NCBI RefSeq assembly: GCF_050337105.1
Contig: NZ_JAKJSQ010000038.1
Coordinates: forward strand, 1 to 42,235
Direction of reading: 5' to 3'
Length of the DNA stretch: 42,235 nucleotides
Origin: Aliivibrio_A kagoshimensis
GTDB lineage: Bacteria; Pseudomonadota; Gammaproteobacteria; Enterobacterales; Vibrionaceae
The translations under genes and the position numbers were made by a program. Shown piece by piece: positions 23,191-31,890 of this stretch. The notes beneath the pieces were generated by a model, which was not told where the DNA came from, did no database searches, and worked only from the letters and a program-made list of their open reading frames with translations. The stretch's first letter is position 1. The number at the start of each line of letters is the position of its first letter.

Positions 23191-24166
23191 GATAACGTTA
23201 CTTGAAGCAGTCAATCTTGCTCTGCACCACGAAATGAATATAGACCAAAGTGTTGTTGTATTAGGCGAAGATGTCGGTGATAACGGAGGGGTTTTTCGTG
23301 CCACAGTCGGCCTTAAAGAGAAGTTTGGCCTAAAGCGAGTGATCGACTCTCCTCTGGCAGAAGCACTCATCGGTGGGGTGAGTGTCGGTATGGCCTCGCA
23401 AGGATTACGTCCTGTGGCTGAATTCCAGTTTCAAGGCTTTGTCTTCCCCGCGATGGAACATCTGATGTGCCATGCTGCTCGAATGCGTAATCGAACCCGT
23501 GGTCGTCTAACTTGCCCTGCGGTGTTTCGTGCTCCCTTTGGGGGCGGTATACATGCACCGGAACATCACTCTGAAAGTATCGAGTCACTGTTTGCTCATA
23601 TTCCAGGTTTTAAAGTGGTGATCCCCTCCTCACCTCAACGCGCCTATGGCCTACTGCTTGCTTCCATTCGAAGTAATGATCCTGTGATGTTTTTTGAACC
23701 AAAACGCATCTACCGCACGGTTAAATCTGATGTCACAGACAACGGAGTCGCTCTACCACTTGATACCTGTTTTACCCTTCGAAAAGGGCGAGACCTTACC
23801 CTTGTCACCTGGGGCGCCAGTGTCGTTGAATCGCTGCAAGCCGCGGACACTCTCTCTTCACAAGGTATCGAGGTAGAAGTGATCGATCTCGCCTCTATCA
23901 AACCTATCGACATGGCAACCATACTTCACTCTTTAGAGAAAACGGGGCGACTTTTAGTCGTACATGAAGCCAGTAAGACCTGCGGCGTAGGGGCTGAAAT
24001 TTTAGCAAGAACGGCAGAGCATGCCATGTGTTTGTTAAAGGCCCCACCCAAACGAGTGACTGGCATGGATACGATCATGCCTTACTATCGCAATGAAGAA
24101 TTTTTCATGATTCAACCAGATGATATTGTAATTGCGGCACGTGGATTAGTGGAGGGCTGGAAATGA
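23183..24166 (+). CDS. bkdA2: Branched-chain 2-oxo acid dehydrogenase E1 beta subunit
   Basis: A 327-residue transketolase-like subunit that completes the E1 active site. Recognisable parts are VVLGEDVGDNGGVFRATVGL, the SPLAEALIGGVSVGMASQGLRPVAEFQF segment, FRAPFGGGIHAPEHHSESIESLFAHIPG, and the C-terminal domain VIDLASIKPIDMATI and VVHEASKTCGVGAEILA. The start overlaps the E1-alpha stop by 8 bases behind a purine-rich GGGGGA, so translation is coupled and subunits should be made in equal amounts. Confidence 0.92.
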   Translation: MAEITLLEAVNLALHHEMNIDQSVVVLGEDVGDNGGVFRATVGLKEKFGLKRVIDSPLAEALIGGVSVGMASQGLRPVAEFQFQGFVFPAMEHLMCHAARMRNRTRGRLTCPAVFRAPFGGGIHAPEHHSESIESLFAHIPGFKVVIPSSPQRAYGLLLASIRSNDPVMFFEPKRIYRTVKSDVTDNGVALPLDTCFTLRKGRDLTLVTWGASVVESLQAADTLSSQGIEVEVIDLASIKPIDMATILHSLEKTGRLLVVHEASKTCGVGAEILARTAEHAMCLLKAPPKRVTGMDTIMPYYRNEEFFMIQPDDIVIAARGLVEGWK

Positions 24167-25320
24167 AATCATTTATGCTACCCGACTTAGGCGAAGGTTT
24201 GGCCGAATCAGAGATTGTAGAGTGGCACATTACAGTTGGTGACACGGTAACCGTAGATCAAATTGTCGTCACAATAGAAACGGCGAAAGCCATTGTTGAG
24301 GTGCCTGCACCTTACAGTGGAAAAATCATCAACCGGTATGGCAATGAAGGTGATGTCATTAATATTGGCTGTTTACTGCTCGAAATTGAAGAGGCTGAAA
24401 CCGCAGATCAAACTGCTGATGCTGATCGCTCTGTTTTAGCAAATAAGGAAGACGCCGCTACCGTAGTGGGTAATGTGTCACAGCAGAGCCACCATGTCGA
24501 TGTGGATGATTTCTGGATTGGAGGTGATAAAAATACCTCAGCCAAAAAACTCATTACCGCCATGCCTTCAGCCAGACGTTTAGCCCAACGATTAGGGGTG
24601 GATTTACAGGCATTCAAAGGCAGCGGACCTGATGGGTTAATTGTGGATGCCGATATCTACAATCAATGTGATCAACAACTTCCCGGAACTGAGGTATTAA
24701 AAGGGGCTCGTCGTACCATGGTCAATACGATGGCCCAGTCACACCATAATGTGGCTGCGGTGACCATTACTGAAGAGGCATTACTGGTGGATTGGCAAGA
24801 GAGTGAAGATATCTCTATTCGACTTATCCAAGCAGTGATTAACGCCTGTCAGCAAGAACCCGCCTTAAATGCGTGGTTTGATGCTGAGACCATGACTCGC
24901 TGTGTACATAGTACCGTGAATATAGGCATCGCCGTTGATAGCAGTCACGGGCTCTATGTTCCAGTATTACGCCATGCGGATGAATACAGCGCCAAAGGGG
25001 TTCGCCAGTGGTTGGATAAGACCGTACAAGGTATCCGTGCTCGTAAAATTGGTAGAGAGCAGCTTCAGCACGCCACTATTACCTTATCTAACTTTGGTGC
25101 TATCGCTGGTATTTATGCCACTCCGGTTGTTACCACACCACAAGTCGCTATTGTGGGTGCAGGTCGGATCATTGAAAAAGTGATCATTCAGGATCAGCAG
25201 GCGGTGACAGTGAAAGCGATGCCGCTATCCATGACCTTTGATCACCGTGCCTGTACGGGAGGAGAAGCCGCAAGATTCATTAAAGCCCTTGTTCTGCACC
25301 TACAACAAGCGACTACTTAA
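24163..25320 (+). CDS. bkdB: Branched-chain 2-oxo acid dehydrogenase E2 (dihydrolipoyl acyltransferase)
   Basis: A 385-residue E2 core subunit. It has one N-terminal lipoyl domain with the lipoylated lysine K42 in IETAKAIVEV, a linker, a peripheral-subunit-binding domain (AMPSARRLAQRLGVDLQAFKGSGPDGLIVDADI, about 128-160), and a C-terminal catalytic acyltransferase domain. The catalytic motif, usually HRVxDG, reads H361-RAC-T365-G here, so the usual acidic residue is Thr; this may be a natural variant of this bacterial branch. ATGA overlap with E1-beta. No E3 (lipoamide dehydrogenase) gene follows, so the complex must borrow E3 from elsewhere in the genome. Confidence 0.92.
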   Translation: MKSFMLPDLGEGLAESEIVEWHITVGDTVTVDQIVVTIETAKAIVEVPAPYSGKIINRYGNEGDVINIGCLLLEIEEAETADQTADADRSVLANKEDAATVVGNVSQQSHHVDVDDFWIGGDKNTSAKKLITAMPSARRLAQRLGVDLQAFKGSGPDGLIVDADIYNQCDQQLPGTEVLKGARRTMVNTMAQSHHNVAAVTITEEALLVDWQESEDISIRLIQAVINACQQEPALNAWFDAETMTRCVHSTVNIGIAVDSSHGLYVPVLRHADEYSAKGVRQWLDKTVQGIRARKIGREQLQHATITLSNFGAIAGIYATPVVTTPQVAIVGAGRIIEKVIIQDQQAVTVKAMPLSMTFDHRACTGGEAARFIKALVLHLQQATT

Positions 25321-25355
25321 GCCTACGGTATGAACTCGTTAAGTAGCGCATAACT

Positions 25356-25388
25356 AAAGCGGCCTCTTATAAATGAAGGGCCACTTTT
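25356..25388. terminator. Terminator-like hairpin between the bkd operon and etfA
   Basis: An imperfect GC-rich hairpin (arms 25356-25368 and 25375-25387, one mismatch and one bulge) flanked by A and T runs in the gap between convergent operons. Likely used in both directions. Confidence 0.65.
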
Positions 25389-25415
25389 ATATGGCTTTAC
25401 GTTATTGTTTGTGTG

Positions 25416-26387
25416 TTACACCTTGTTGATCAGTTCAGGCATGATCTCAAACAGATCTCCGACTAAACCATAATCTGCAATTTGAAAGATTGGCGCTTCA
25501 GCATCACTGTTAATCGCCACAATCACTTTAGACTCTTTCATACCTGCTAAGTGTTGAATAGCCCCTGAGATACCGACGGCAATGTAGAGATCAGGAGCTA
25601 CAATTTTACCTGTCTGTCCCACTTGCAGATCATTGGAAACAAAGCCCGCATCGACAGCTGCTCGAGATGCACCAATAGCACCGCCTAGTTTATCGGCTAA
25701 CTGTTCAATCAGAACAAAACTCTCTTTGTTGCCCAGCCCTCTGCCACCAGACACCACCACATTTGCAGCCGGTAAATCAGGGCGTATCGTTTTTACCTTC
25801 TGTTGCGACAGAAATTCCGAATTTCGTGATGTTTTATCGTTCTTTATCTGTTTTATTGAAGCAAAAACTTGCGAACCAAGTTCAATCGCATCAAACGCCG
25901 AACTTCGTATGGTGACAACTTTTATCTCATCACGGCTTTTAACACGAGCCAGAGCATTGCCAGCATAGATAGGTCTAACCACCACATCAGGGGCTTCAAT
26001 AGCAATAACATCCGACAGTTGCCCTACATCCAATAATGCGGCTACTCGCGGCATGATGTTTTTTCCAAAGGTGGTCGCAGAGGCCAAAATGTGTGAATAA
26101 GCGCCCTCTTTAGTCACTTGAACAATAAGCTCGCTAACGCTCTCAGCCAATAGATGTTGATAGCACGGTGCATCCACGACTATCACCTCCTCTACTCTCT
26201 CTACAGTGGCAAGCTGCTCGGCCACGGCACGACACTCGAAACCGATAACGAGCACGGTAAAGCAAGTTTTGTCTGCCGCCTGTTCATGCATACTTTTCGC
26301 TGCCGTTAACGCACGAAGGGTCTCCACTGACACACGTTGATTATCATGCTCTGCTATCACAAGCGTTGCTAACTTTTTGTCACTCAT
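25416..26387 (-). CDS. etfA: Electron transfer flavoprotein alpha subunit
   Basis: A 323-residue FAD-binding ETF subunit accepting electrons from acyl-CoA dehydrogenases in the cytoplasm. The C-terminal FAD domain is clear: VVSGGRGLGNKESF, GAIGASRAAVDAGF, QVGQTGKIVAPDLYIAVGISGAIQHLAGM and VIVAINSDAEAPIFQIADYGLVGDL. Length is typical. It follows etfB by 17 bases, and both genes are next to ETF-QO and to two acyl-CoA dehydrogenase genes (ivdC, liuA) that need this acceptor. Confidence 0.96.
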   Translation of the reverse strand: MSDKKLATLVIAEHDNQRVSVETLRALTAAKSMHEQAADKTCFTVLVIGFECRAVAEQLATVERVEEVIVVDAPCYQHLLAESVSELIVQVTKEGAYSHILASATTFGKNIMPRVAALLDVGQLSDVIAIEAPDVVVRPIYAGNALARVKSRDEIKVVTIRSSAFDAIELGSQVFASIKQIKNDKTSRNSEFLSQQKVKTIRPDLPAANVVVSGGRGLGNKESFVLIEQLADKLGGAIGASRAAVDAGFVSNDLQVGQTGKIVAPDLYIAVGISGAIQHLAGMKESKVIVAINSDAEAPIFQIADYGLVGDLFEIMPELINKV

Positions 26388-26404
26388 TAGGTCGCTCCTA
26401 TGGG

Positions 26405-27154
26405 TTAAATCACTTTGGCTTCATGTTTAAGTTTATCAACCAACTCAGACACACTACTGACCATTATTCCTGAGGATCGAACTGGCGGTGACATCACCTC
26501 AAGGATCTCATGACTACTATTCAAACTTATTCCTAGCTCATCCAATGTCATCACATCCAAAGGTTTTCTTTTCGCTTTCATAATATTCGGTAGAGAGGCA
26601 TAGCGGGGTTCATTTAAGCGTAAGTCTGTACTGATAATGGCTGGCATTACTAACTTTACCGTTTCAAGGCCGCCATCAATCTCTCGTGTTACCACTACAC
26701 TCTCGCCTTCAATAGTAATATCTGAAGCAAAAGTGCCTTGAGGGGAGTCCGTTATCGCGGCAAGCATTTGGGCAACTTGGTTATTATCAGTATCAATTGA
26801 CTGCTTACCCAGCAAAACAAGAGAAGGTGCAACTTGTTTCATTATTTTCTTAACTATTTTCGCCACCGCTAATGGTTCAGGAGACTGCGCAGCCGTTACG
26901 TGAATCGCTCGGTCGGCTCCTAGTGCTAAGGCCGTTCTCAGCTGTTCCTTACAGAGATTATCTCCGATAGAGAGCACCACGACCTCCTCAGCGATGCCTG
27001 CCTCTTTTAACTGTACGGCTTGCTCAACCGCTATTTCACAAAAGGGATTCATGGTCATCTTGACGTTAGCGGTTTCTACCCCACTACCATCGCTTTTCAC
27101 CCTCACTTTGGCATAAGGGTCAATCACGCGTTTGATCGCTACTAATACTTTCAC
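26405..27154 (-). CDS. etfB: Electron transfer flavoprotein beta subunit
   Basis: A 249-residue ETF beta subunit (AMP-binding), partner of etfA. The start is set at GTG 27154 (KVLVAIKRVIDPYAKVRVK) because AAGGAAGG lies just before it and this is the family N-terminus. An in-frame TTG at 27172 lies upstream of the ribosome-binding site and is rejected. Conserved blocks are MTMNPFCEIAVEQAVQLKE, LRTALALGADRAIHV and LLGKQSIDTDNNQVAQML. First gene of etfBA, divergent from ETF-QO, with a LiuR-like operator between them. Confidence 0.95.
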   Translation of the reverse strand: MKVLVAIKRVIDPYAKVRVKSDGSGVETANVKMTMNPFCEIAVEQAVQLKEAGIAEEVVVLSIGDNLCKEQLRTALALGADRAIHVTAAQSPEPLAVAKIVKKIMKQVAPSLVLLGKQSIDTDNNQVAQMLAAITDSPQGTFASDITIEGESVVVTREIDGGLETVKLVMPAIISTDLRLNEPRYASLPNIMKAKRKPLDVMTLDELGISLNSSHEILEVMSPPVRSSGIMVSSVSELVDKLKHEAKVI

Positions 27155-27215
27155 AATGCCTTCCTTTTTCAAGTAAATGCCGCTCGTGCAAGCCTTAACT
27201 TGAGCTTAGTAAAGT

Positions 27216-27230
27216 TTACGTTTACGTCAA
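27216..27230. promoter_or_regulatory. LiuR-like operator between etfBA and ETF-QO
   Basis: TTACGTTTACGTCAA, i.e. TTGACG-TAA-ACGTAA on the minus strand, matches the 15-bp motif repeated between liuR and the ivd operon. It sits in the 125-bp divergent spacer. For ETF-QO, TTTACG (27215-27220) and TATATT (27237-27242) at 16-bp spacing could be the promoter, which the operator would overlap. Confidence 0.75.
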
Positions 27231-27279
27231 CTGGACTATATTTAATGTTATGTCAGTTATCTAAAAGCAGGATTACATA

Positions 27280-28968
27280 ATGACAAGAGAGTGCATGGAA
27301 TTTGATGTTGTTATTGTCGGTGCAGGTCCTGCTGGACTGTCTGCAGCCTGTCGATTGGCACAACTGAATCAACTCAATGATCACAAAGACATCTCCATCT
27401 GCGTTGTTGAGAAAGGAGCGGAAGTAGGCGCCCATATTCTCTCAGGAGCCCTGTTTGAAACCCGTGCACTCGATGAGCTGTTCCCCGACTGGAAAAACAG
27501 AGAGGCCCCATTAACAACCCCTGTCAGTGATGACCATTTTGTCTACCTCACTAGCAATAACAGTCATCTAACCATCCCTCATTTTTTAACCCCAACTCCG
27601 ATGCTTAACTCATCAAGTAACTACATCATTAGCTTGGCCAATTTATGCCGTTGGTTAGCAAAGCAAGCCGAAGCCTTAGGAGTAGATATATTCCCAGGCT
27701 TTGCCGCTACCACCATTAATTATGACCAAGATAATTGTGTCACTGGAATTAACACATCCGATATGGGCTTGAATAGACAAGGTGAACAGAAATCCACCTT
27801 CGAAGCAGGTATCGAACTAAAAGGGAAGTACACTATTTTTGCCGAAGGGGCACGTGGTCACCTTGGTAACGAGTTGATTAATCACTACCAGTTAAACCAT
27901 GGGAAGCAGCCCCAACACTACGCTCTGGGCATTAAAGAGATTTGGCAGATTGATGAAAACTGTAGGCAAAACTGTAGGGACAGACACTCTAATGCTGGAC
28001 AGGTTCTCCACTCAGTTGGTTGGCCACTCAGTGAATCAAGCAGCATCGGAGGCGGCTTTCTATACCACCTAGAGGGGAATCAAATTGCTGTCGGGCTGAT
28101 TATTGACCTCAATTATCACAACCCTTATCTCAGCCCATTCGATGAGTTTCAACGCCTCAAACACCACCCCACATTCTGTAAACACTTAAAGAATGCACAG
28201 CGAATCGCGTATGGAGCCCGTGCCATTGCAAAGGGGGGGATTTTTTCTCTACCCAACCAGCAATTTTCAGGAGGCCTGTTGATCGGGTGTGATGCAGGGA
28301 CGCTGAATGTTGCGAAAATCAAAGGCAGCCACACGGCCATGAAATCAGGAATGATCGCGGCAGAAGCTATCATGGAGCAACTGAGTGCTTCAAATCCGCA
28401 ACAAGAGGCTGACTACCAATCACACTTTGAAACTTCTTGGCTTTTTCAAGAGTTGCAGCAATCAAAAAATATGGGGGGATTATTGCACAAATACGGCACT
28501 TTATTAGGTGGTGCACTTTCAGTGTTTGAACACAACCTTTGGACTCGGCTATTCAAGCGTCAACTTCCTTGGTCTTTTTACGATAAGCGTGCTGATCATC
28601 TCTGTTTACAGCCAATTTCCGACTCTTATCCCATCCACTATCCAAAACCTGATGGAGTGCTGAGTTTCGACAAACCATCTTCTGTGTATCTCTCTGCCAC
28701 TCAACATGAAGAGGACCAACCCTGCCACCTGCAACTGGATGATTTAGCAATCCCAGTACAAACCCATTTAGATCGATACGATGAACCAAGTCAGCGTTAC
28801 TGTCCGGCTGGCGTGTATGAGATCGTGACCATTGATAACAGACCCGCTCTGCAAATCAATGCAGCAAACTGCCTACACTGTAAAACTTGCGACATTAAAG
28901 ACCCTTCACAAAACATCACTTGGGTACCTCCAGAAGGTGGCGGAGGGCCTGGGTATCAAAATATGTAG
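27280..28968 (+). CDS. Electron transfer flavoprotein-ubiquinone oxidoreductase
   Basis: A 562-residue membrane-associated flavoprotein with a 4Fe-4S cluster, passing electrons from reduced ETF to ubiquinone. The N-terminal FAD motif is FDVVIVGAGPAGLSAACRLA. GAEVGAHILSGALFETRALDELFP and GGLLIGCDAGTLNVAKIKGSHTAMKSGMIAAEA are diagnostic for the family. The C-terminal ferredoxin-like part has YCPAGVYE and NCLHCKTCDIKDPSQNITWVPPEGGGGP with the cluster cysteines. Length matches the family (about 550). It is divergent from etfBA and under the same likely LiuR control, completing the electron path from acyl-CoA oxidation to respiration. AGGA lies upstream of ATG 27280. Confidence 0.96.
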   Translation: MTRECMEFDVVIVGAGPAGLSAACRLAQLNQLNDHKDISICVVEKGAEVGAHILSGALFETRALDELFPDWKNREAPLTTPVSDDHFVYLTSNNSHLTIPHFLTPTPMLNSSSNYIISLANLCRWLAKQAEALGVDIFPGFAATTINYDQDNCVTGINTSDMGLNRQGEQKSTFEAGIELKGKYTIFAEGARGHLGNELINHYQLNHGKQPQHYALGIKEIWQIDENCRQNCRDRHSNAGQVLHSVGWPLSESSSIGGGFLYHLEGNQIAVGLIIDLNYHNPYLSPFDEFQRLKHHPTFCKHLKNAQRIAYGARAIAKGGIFSLPNQQFSGGLLIGCDAGTLNVAKIKGSHTAMKSGMIAAEAIMEQLSASNPQQEADYQSHFETSWLFQELQQSKNMGGLLHKYGTLLGGALSVFEHNLWTRLFKRQLPWSFYDKRADHLCLQPISDSYPIHYPKPDGVLSFDKPSSVYLSATQHEEDQPCHLQLDDLAIPVQTHLDRYDEPSQRYCPAGVYEIVTIDNRPALQINAANCLHCKTCDIKDPSQNITWVPPEGGGGPGYQNM

Positions 28969-28978
28969 CGTCAATATC

Positions 28979-29013
28979 AAAAACTGGACTCTCAAAATCA
29001 TCTCAGAGCCCAG
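28979..29013 (-). terminator. Rho-independent terminator of the ivd operon
   Basis: A 9-bp stem with one G-T wobble (29013-29005 with 28992-28984) followed on the minus strand by five T residues, about 30 bases past the SDR gene stop. It lies between two convergent operons. Confidence 0.8.
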
Positions 29014-29040
29014 CATATTAAACTTACTAAATGTGAGTCG

Positions 29041-29799
29041 TTACATCCTCAGGCCACCATCTACTTCTAAAACGCGTCCGGTAACATAATCATTCTCAAA
29101 GATGTATTTTACGGTGTGGGCGATTTCACTGCTTTGTCCCATTCTTCCAATAGGCACCATGCCCTCTAATCGAGTTATGGCTTCTGGTTTCAACTGTTCA
29201 GCCATGGCCGTTTTTACAATACCTGGAGCAATGGCTGCTGCGCGAATCCCGTAACGGGCTAGCTCTTTGGCCCAGCAAGTCGCCATGGTAGCAACAGCGG
29301 CTTTGGAGGCCGCGTAGTTGGTTTGACCAATATTACCAGCGCGCGCCACACTCGATATATTGATGATTACGCCTTTACGATTACCTTCAATCATCTTGAC
29401 TGCGGCTTCTCGCCCACATAAAAACGTGCCCGCCACATTCACATCAATGACCGAGTTGAACTGCTGAAGGGACATCTTGCTCACGTTGCCATCTTTGACT
29501 TTCACCAGCAGTCCATCTCGTAATATTCCCGCATTATTGATCAAACCATCAAGCTTTCCGAAGTCATCAATAATGTCTGTAAATACCTGCTCTACCTCCT
29601 CCTCATTAGTAACGTCTACTTTGTAAATGAGCGCCTTAGTACTTAACATATGACACTGCTCTTGCGTACTACGCAGGGCGTGTTCATTCACATCGATCAA
29701 AGCAAGTTCAGCACCAGACTGGGCAAGCGTTATTGCCATCATCTGCCCTAAACCTTGCCCTGCACCCGTTATCACAATCACACTGTCTTTAAGTTCCAT
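29041..29799 (-). CDS. ivdG: Short-chain dehydrogenase, probable 2-methyl-3-hydroxybutyryl-CoA dehydrogenase
   Basis: A 252-residue SDR. The nucleotide motif TGAGQGLG (11-18), LINNAG (86-91), Ser in NISS (about 149-150) and the catalytic Y162xxxK166 (NYAASKAAV) are all intact. It looks like FabG, but as the last gene of the valine/isoleucine operon in the ivdA-to-ivdG order described for Shewanella it most likely oxidises 2-methyl-3-hydroxybutyryl-CoA in isoleucine breakdown. The assignment rests mainly on context. It follows mmsB by 19 bases and ends at a terminator. Confidence 0.85.
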   Translation of the reverse strand: MELKDSVIVITGAGQGLGQMMAITLAQSGAELALIDVNEHALRSTQEQCHMLSTKALIYKVDVTNEEEVEQVFTDIIDDFGKLDGLINNAGILRDGLLVKVKDGNVSKMSLQQFNSVIDVNVAGTFLCGREAAVKMIEGNRKGVIINISSVARAGNIGQTNYAASKAAVATMATCWAKELARYGIRAAAIAPGIVKTAMAEQLKPEAITRLEGMVPIGRMGQSSEIAHTVKYIFENDYVTGRVLEVDGGLRM

Positions 29800-29818
29800 A
29801 TCGCAGCCCTACCTAATC

Positions 29819-30724
29819 CTACTTTGAATTTCGTTTGTAAAATTCGAATAAGCTAGAAAAATCGAGTTCCCCATTTCCGTCTGCATTATGGAAAGCGTAC
29901 AAGTTTCTAGCCAAAGAGCCCATTGGGGTCGAAGAGTGGCTCTGTACCGCAGTATCCTGGCTCAAACCAAGATCTTTGAGCATCAGTTTACTCATGAAAC
30001 CTGGTTGGTAATCGTTACTTGCTGGTGCAGTTTCCATTACGCCAGGACACGGATTATAAAGCTCTAATGCCCAGTTACGGCCTGAACTTTGCAACATAAT
30101 ATCTGACAGTACTTTCGGGTCTAAGCCATTATCAACTCCGAGGTTAATCGCTTCACAGGTGCCTGACATTAGAATCCCCAACAGCATGTTGTTACATATT
30201 TTAGCAACTTGACCATCGCCGGCCTGTCCCGCGTGAAAGATGCTGTTTCCAATATGTTGTAAAATCGCTTGAGCTTTTTTATAAGCCACATCTGTGCCAC
30301 CAACAATGAAGGTCAACGAACCCGCCTTAGCCCCATTAACGCCACCAGAAACAGGCGCATCGACAAAATGTAACCCTTTATTGGTCGCTTCGTTGGCAAC
30401 CAAGCGTGCAGACTCAGGATCAATGGTTGAAGAGTCAATCAATAAAGTGTTTTTCTCCACTAGATTGATCAACCCGACACCCCCATGATGATCGCCCAGA
30501 TAAACAGAGCGAACGCTCAGTCCAGTTGGTAGCATGGTAATTACGGTATCTACCCCTTTTACCACATCCTCTAAGGTTGGAGCGACAACGGCACCTAAAG
30601 GGACCAACCTATCTGTTGTTGCTCGATTCAAATCATAAACTTGCACTTCGTAGCCTTCTGAAAGCAAGTTTTCTGCCATAGGGCCACCCATGTTACCTAG
30701 TCCAATAAAAGCAATGGTATTCAT
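29819..30724 (-). CDS. mmsB: 3-hydroxyisobutyrate dehydrogenase
   Basis: A 301-residue NAD-dependent beta-hydroxyacid dehydrogenase converting 3-hydroxyisobutyrate to methylmalonate semialdehyde in valine degradation. Family motifs are complete: N-terminal IAFIGLGNMGGPMAENLL (dinucleotide binding), substrate loop DAPVSGGVNGAKAGSL (122-136), catalytic K175 in GDGQVAKICNNM, and the C-terminal SKLMLKDLGLSQDTA. It corresponds to ivdF of the operon and lies 26 bases after the 3-hydroxyisobutyryl-CoA hydrolase gene, whose product it uses. Confidence 0.95.
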   Translation of the reverse strand: MNTIAFIGLGNMGGPMAENLLSEGYEVQVYDLNRATTDRLVPLGAVVAPTLEDVVKGVDTVITMLPTGLSVRSVYLGDHHGGVGLINLVEKNTLLIDSSTIDPESARLVANEATNKGLHFVDAPVSGGVNGAKAGSLTFIVGGTDVAYKKAQAILQHIGNSIFHAGQAGDGQVAKICNNMLLGILMSGTCEAINLGVDNGLDPKVLSDIMLQSSGRNWALELYNPCPGVMETAPASNDYQPGFMSKLMLKDLGLSQDTAVQSHSSTPMGSLARNLYAFHNADGNGELDFSSLFEFYKRNSK

Positions 30725-30750
30725 AAATATCTCCTTAATTTAAATTCGGA

Positions 30751-31878
30751 TTACTTTCCTAGTTGGGCCAAAGGGTGCTGCTCATCTGGCCATAATGAGG
30801 TAAACAGATCGTCAATCACCTGCTCATCAACCCCATTGATTGTTTTGAATAACCACGCAGGCTCTCCTGTTTTATCGATGAGCCTTGCACGTACTCCCTC
30901 TTGAAACTCTCCCAAGCTGCAACACTTCGCAGACAAATTGAGTTCCAACCTAAAACAGTCCGCAAGTTCGTGAGATTGATATTGCGTCACTTGACGAAAA
31001 CAGATGTGTGCAGAGATCGGACTTCCTTCTGCTAGCGTCTTTTTCGCACGTTCTATCCAGAGTCCCATCCCTTCAATTGCCAAGATGTTTTTACAGATGG
31101 AATTTAGGTCGCTGCTGTTACATGCCGCTTGGATTTGCACAAAATAGGGCACAATTTGGCTCGGCGGTAACGGCCCGGATCGTTGCTGTTCTAGGTCATC
31201 TAATAACTCAGTAACAGCAACAAACTTATCGTTGACCGTGTGCCAAAGGCAGCCTGTTAGATGCTCTATCAGTGCCTGTTTTTGCTCAACCATTAAGAAG
31301 TGATCAGCAAGATCAAGGTGAACGGCATCACTGGCATTGATCGAGGCACCCGTTAATCCTAAAAATAGACCAATGCCGGGAGCTAACTGATTGAGAAACC
31401 AAGTACCTCCCACATCTGGATAGAGGCCAATACTAATTTCAGGCATGGCTAATCGAGATGTCGGGGTGACTATTCGATGGCTAGTTCCTATGTACAAACC
31501 AATTCCGCCCCCCATCACGATGCCATCTCCCCAAGCAATAATTGGTTTGCTGTAGGTATGTATCAGATAGTCACACTGATACTCTAGCGCGAAGTAATCC
31601 GTACAAAAACGCTGGGATTCATCAGCCGTACCATCGTTCATGGCGTGATACATCGCTCGTACATCCCCCCCCGCACAAAACGCCTTTTCACCCGCCCCCT
31701 CAAGCAGCACAGTGACAATGTGATCGTCTTTCTGCCACATCAGCAACTGGTCATTCAATTGCTGCAGCATGTCAAATGTCAGCGCGTTTAATGAGGTTGT
31801 GTTATCTAACGTCGCCACCCCAATTTTATGTTCATTGTTCGTACACACCAACTCTTCAAAAACCATTTTTCCCGTCAT
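30751..31878 (-). CDS. ivdE: 3-hydroxyisobutyryl-CoA hydrolase (enoyl-CoA hydratase family)
   Basis: A 375-residue crotonase-fold protein, longer than hydratases because of the C-terminal extension of 3-hydroxyisobutyryl-CoA hydrolases. Typical blocks are EKAFCAGGDVRAMYHA (oxyanion loop), GDGIVMGGGIGLYIGTSHRIVT, and LAMPEISIGLYPDVGGTWFLNQL with the conserved Glu and Asp. The C-terminal FQEGVRARLIDKTGEPAW is also diagnostic. It frees 3-hydroxyisobutyrate from CoA in valine degradation, for the mmsB product to oxidise. Strong GGGAGGAAG before the ATG; 12 bases after the hydratase gene. Confidence 0.92.
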   Translation of the reverse strand: MTGKMVFEELVCTNNEHKIGVATLDNTTSLNALTFDMLQQLNDQLLMWQKDDHIVTVLLEGAGEKAFCAGGDVRAMYHAMNDGTADESQRFCTDYFALEYQCDYLIHTYSKPIIAWGDGIVMGGGIGLYIGTSHRIVTPTSRLAMPEISIGLYPDVGGTWFLNQLAPGIGLFLGLTGASINASDAVHLDLADHFLMVEQKQALIEHLTGCLWHTVNDKFVAVTELLDDLEQQRSGPLPPSQIVPYFVQIQAACNSSDLNSICKNILAIEGMGLWIERAKKTLAEGSPISAHICFRQVTQYQSHELADCFRLELNLSAKCCSLGEFQEGVRARLIDKTGEPAWLFKTINGVDEQVIDDLFTSLWPDEQHPLAQLGK

Positions 31879-31890
31879 ACTTCCTCCCTG

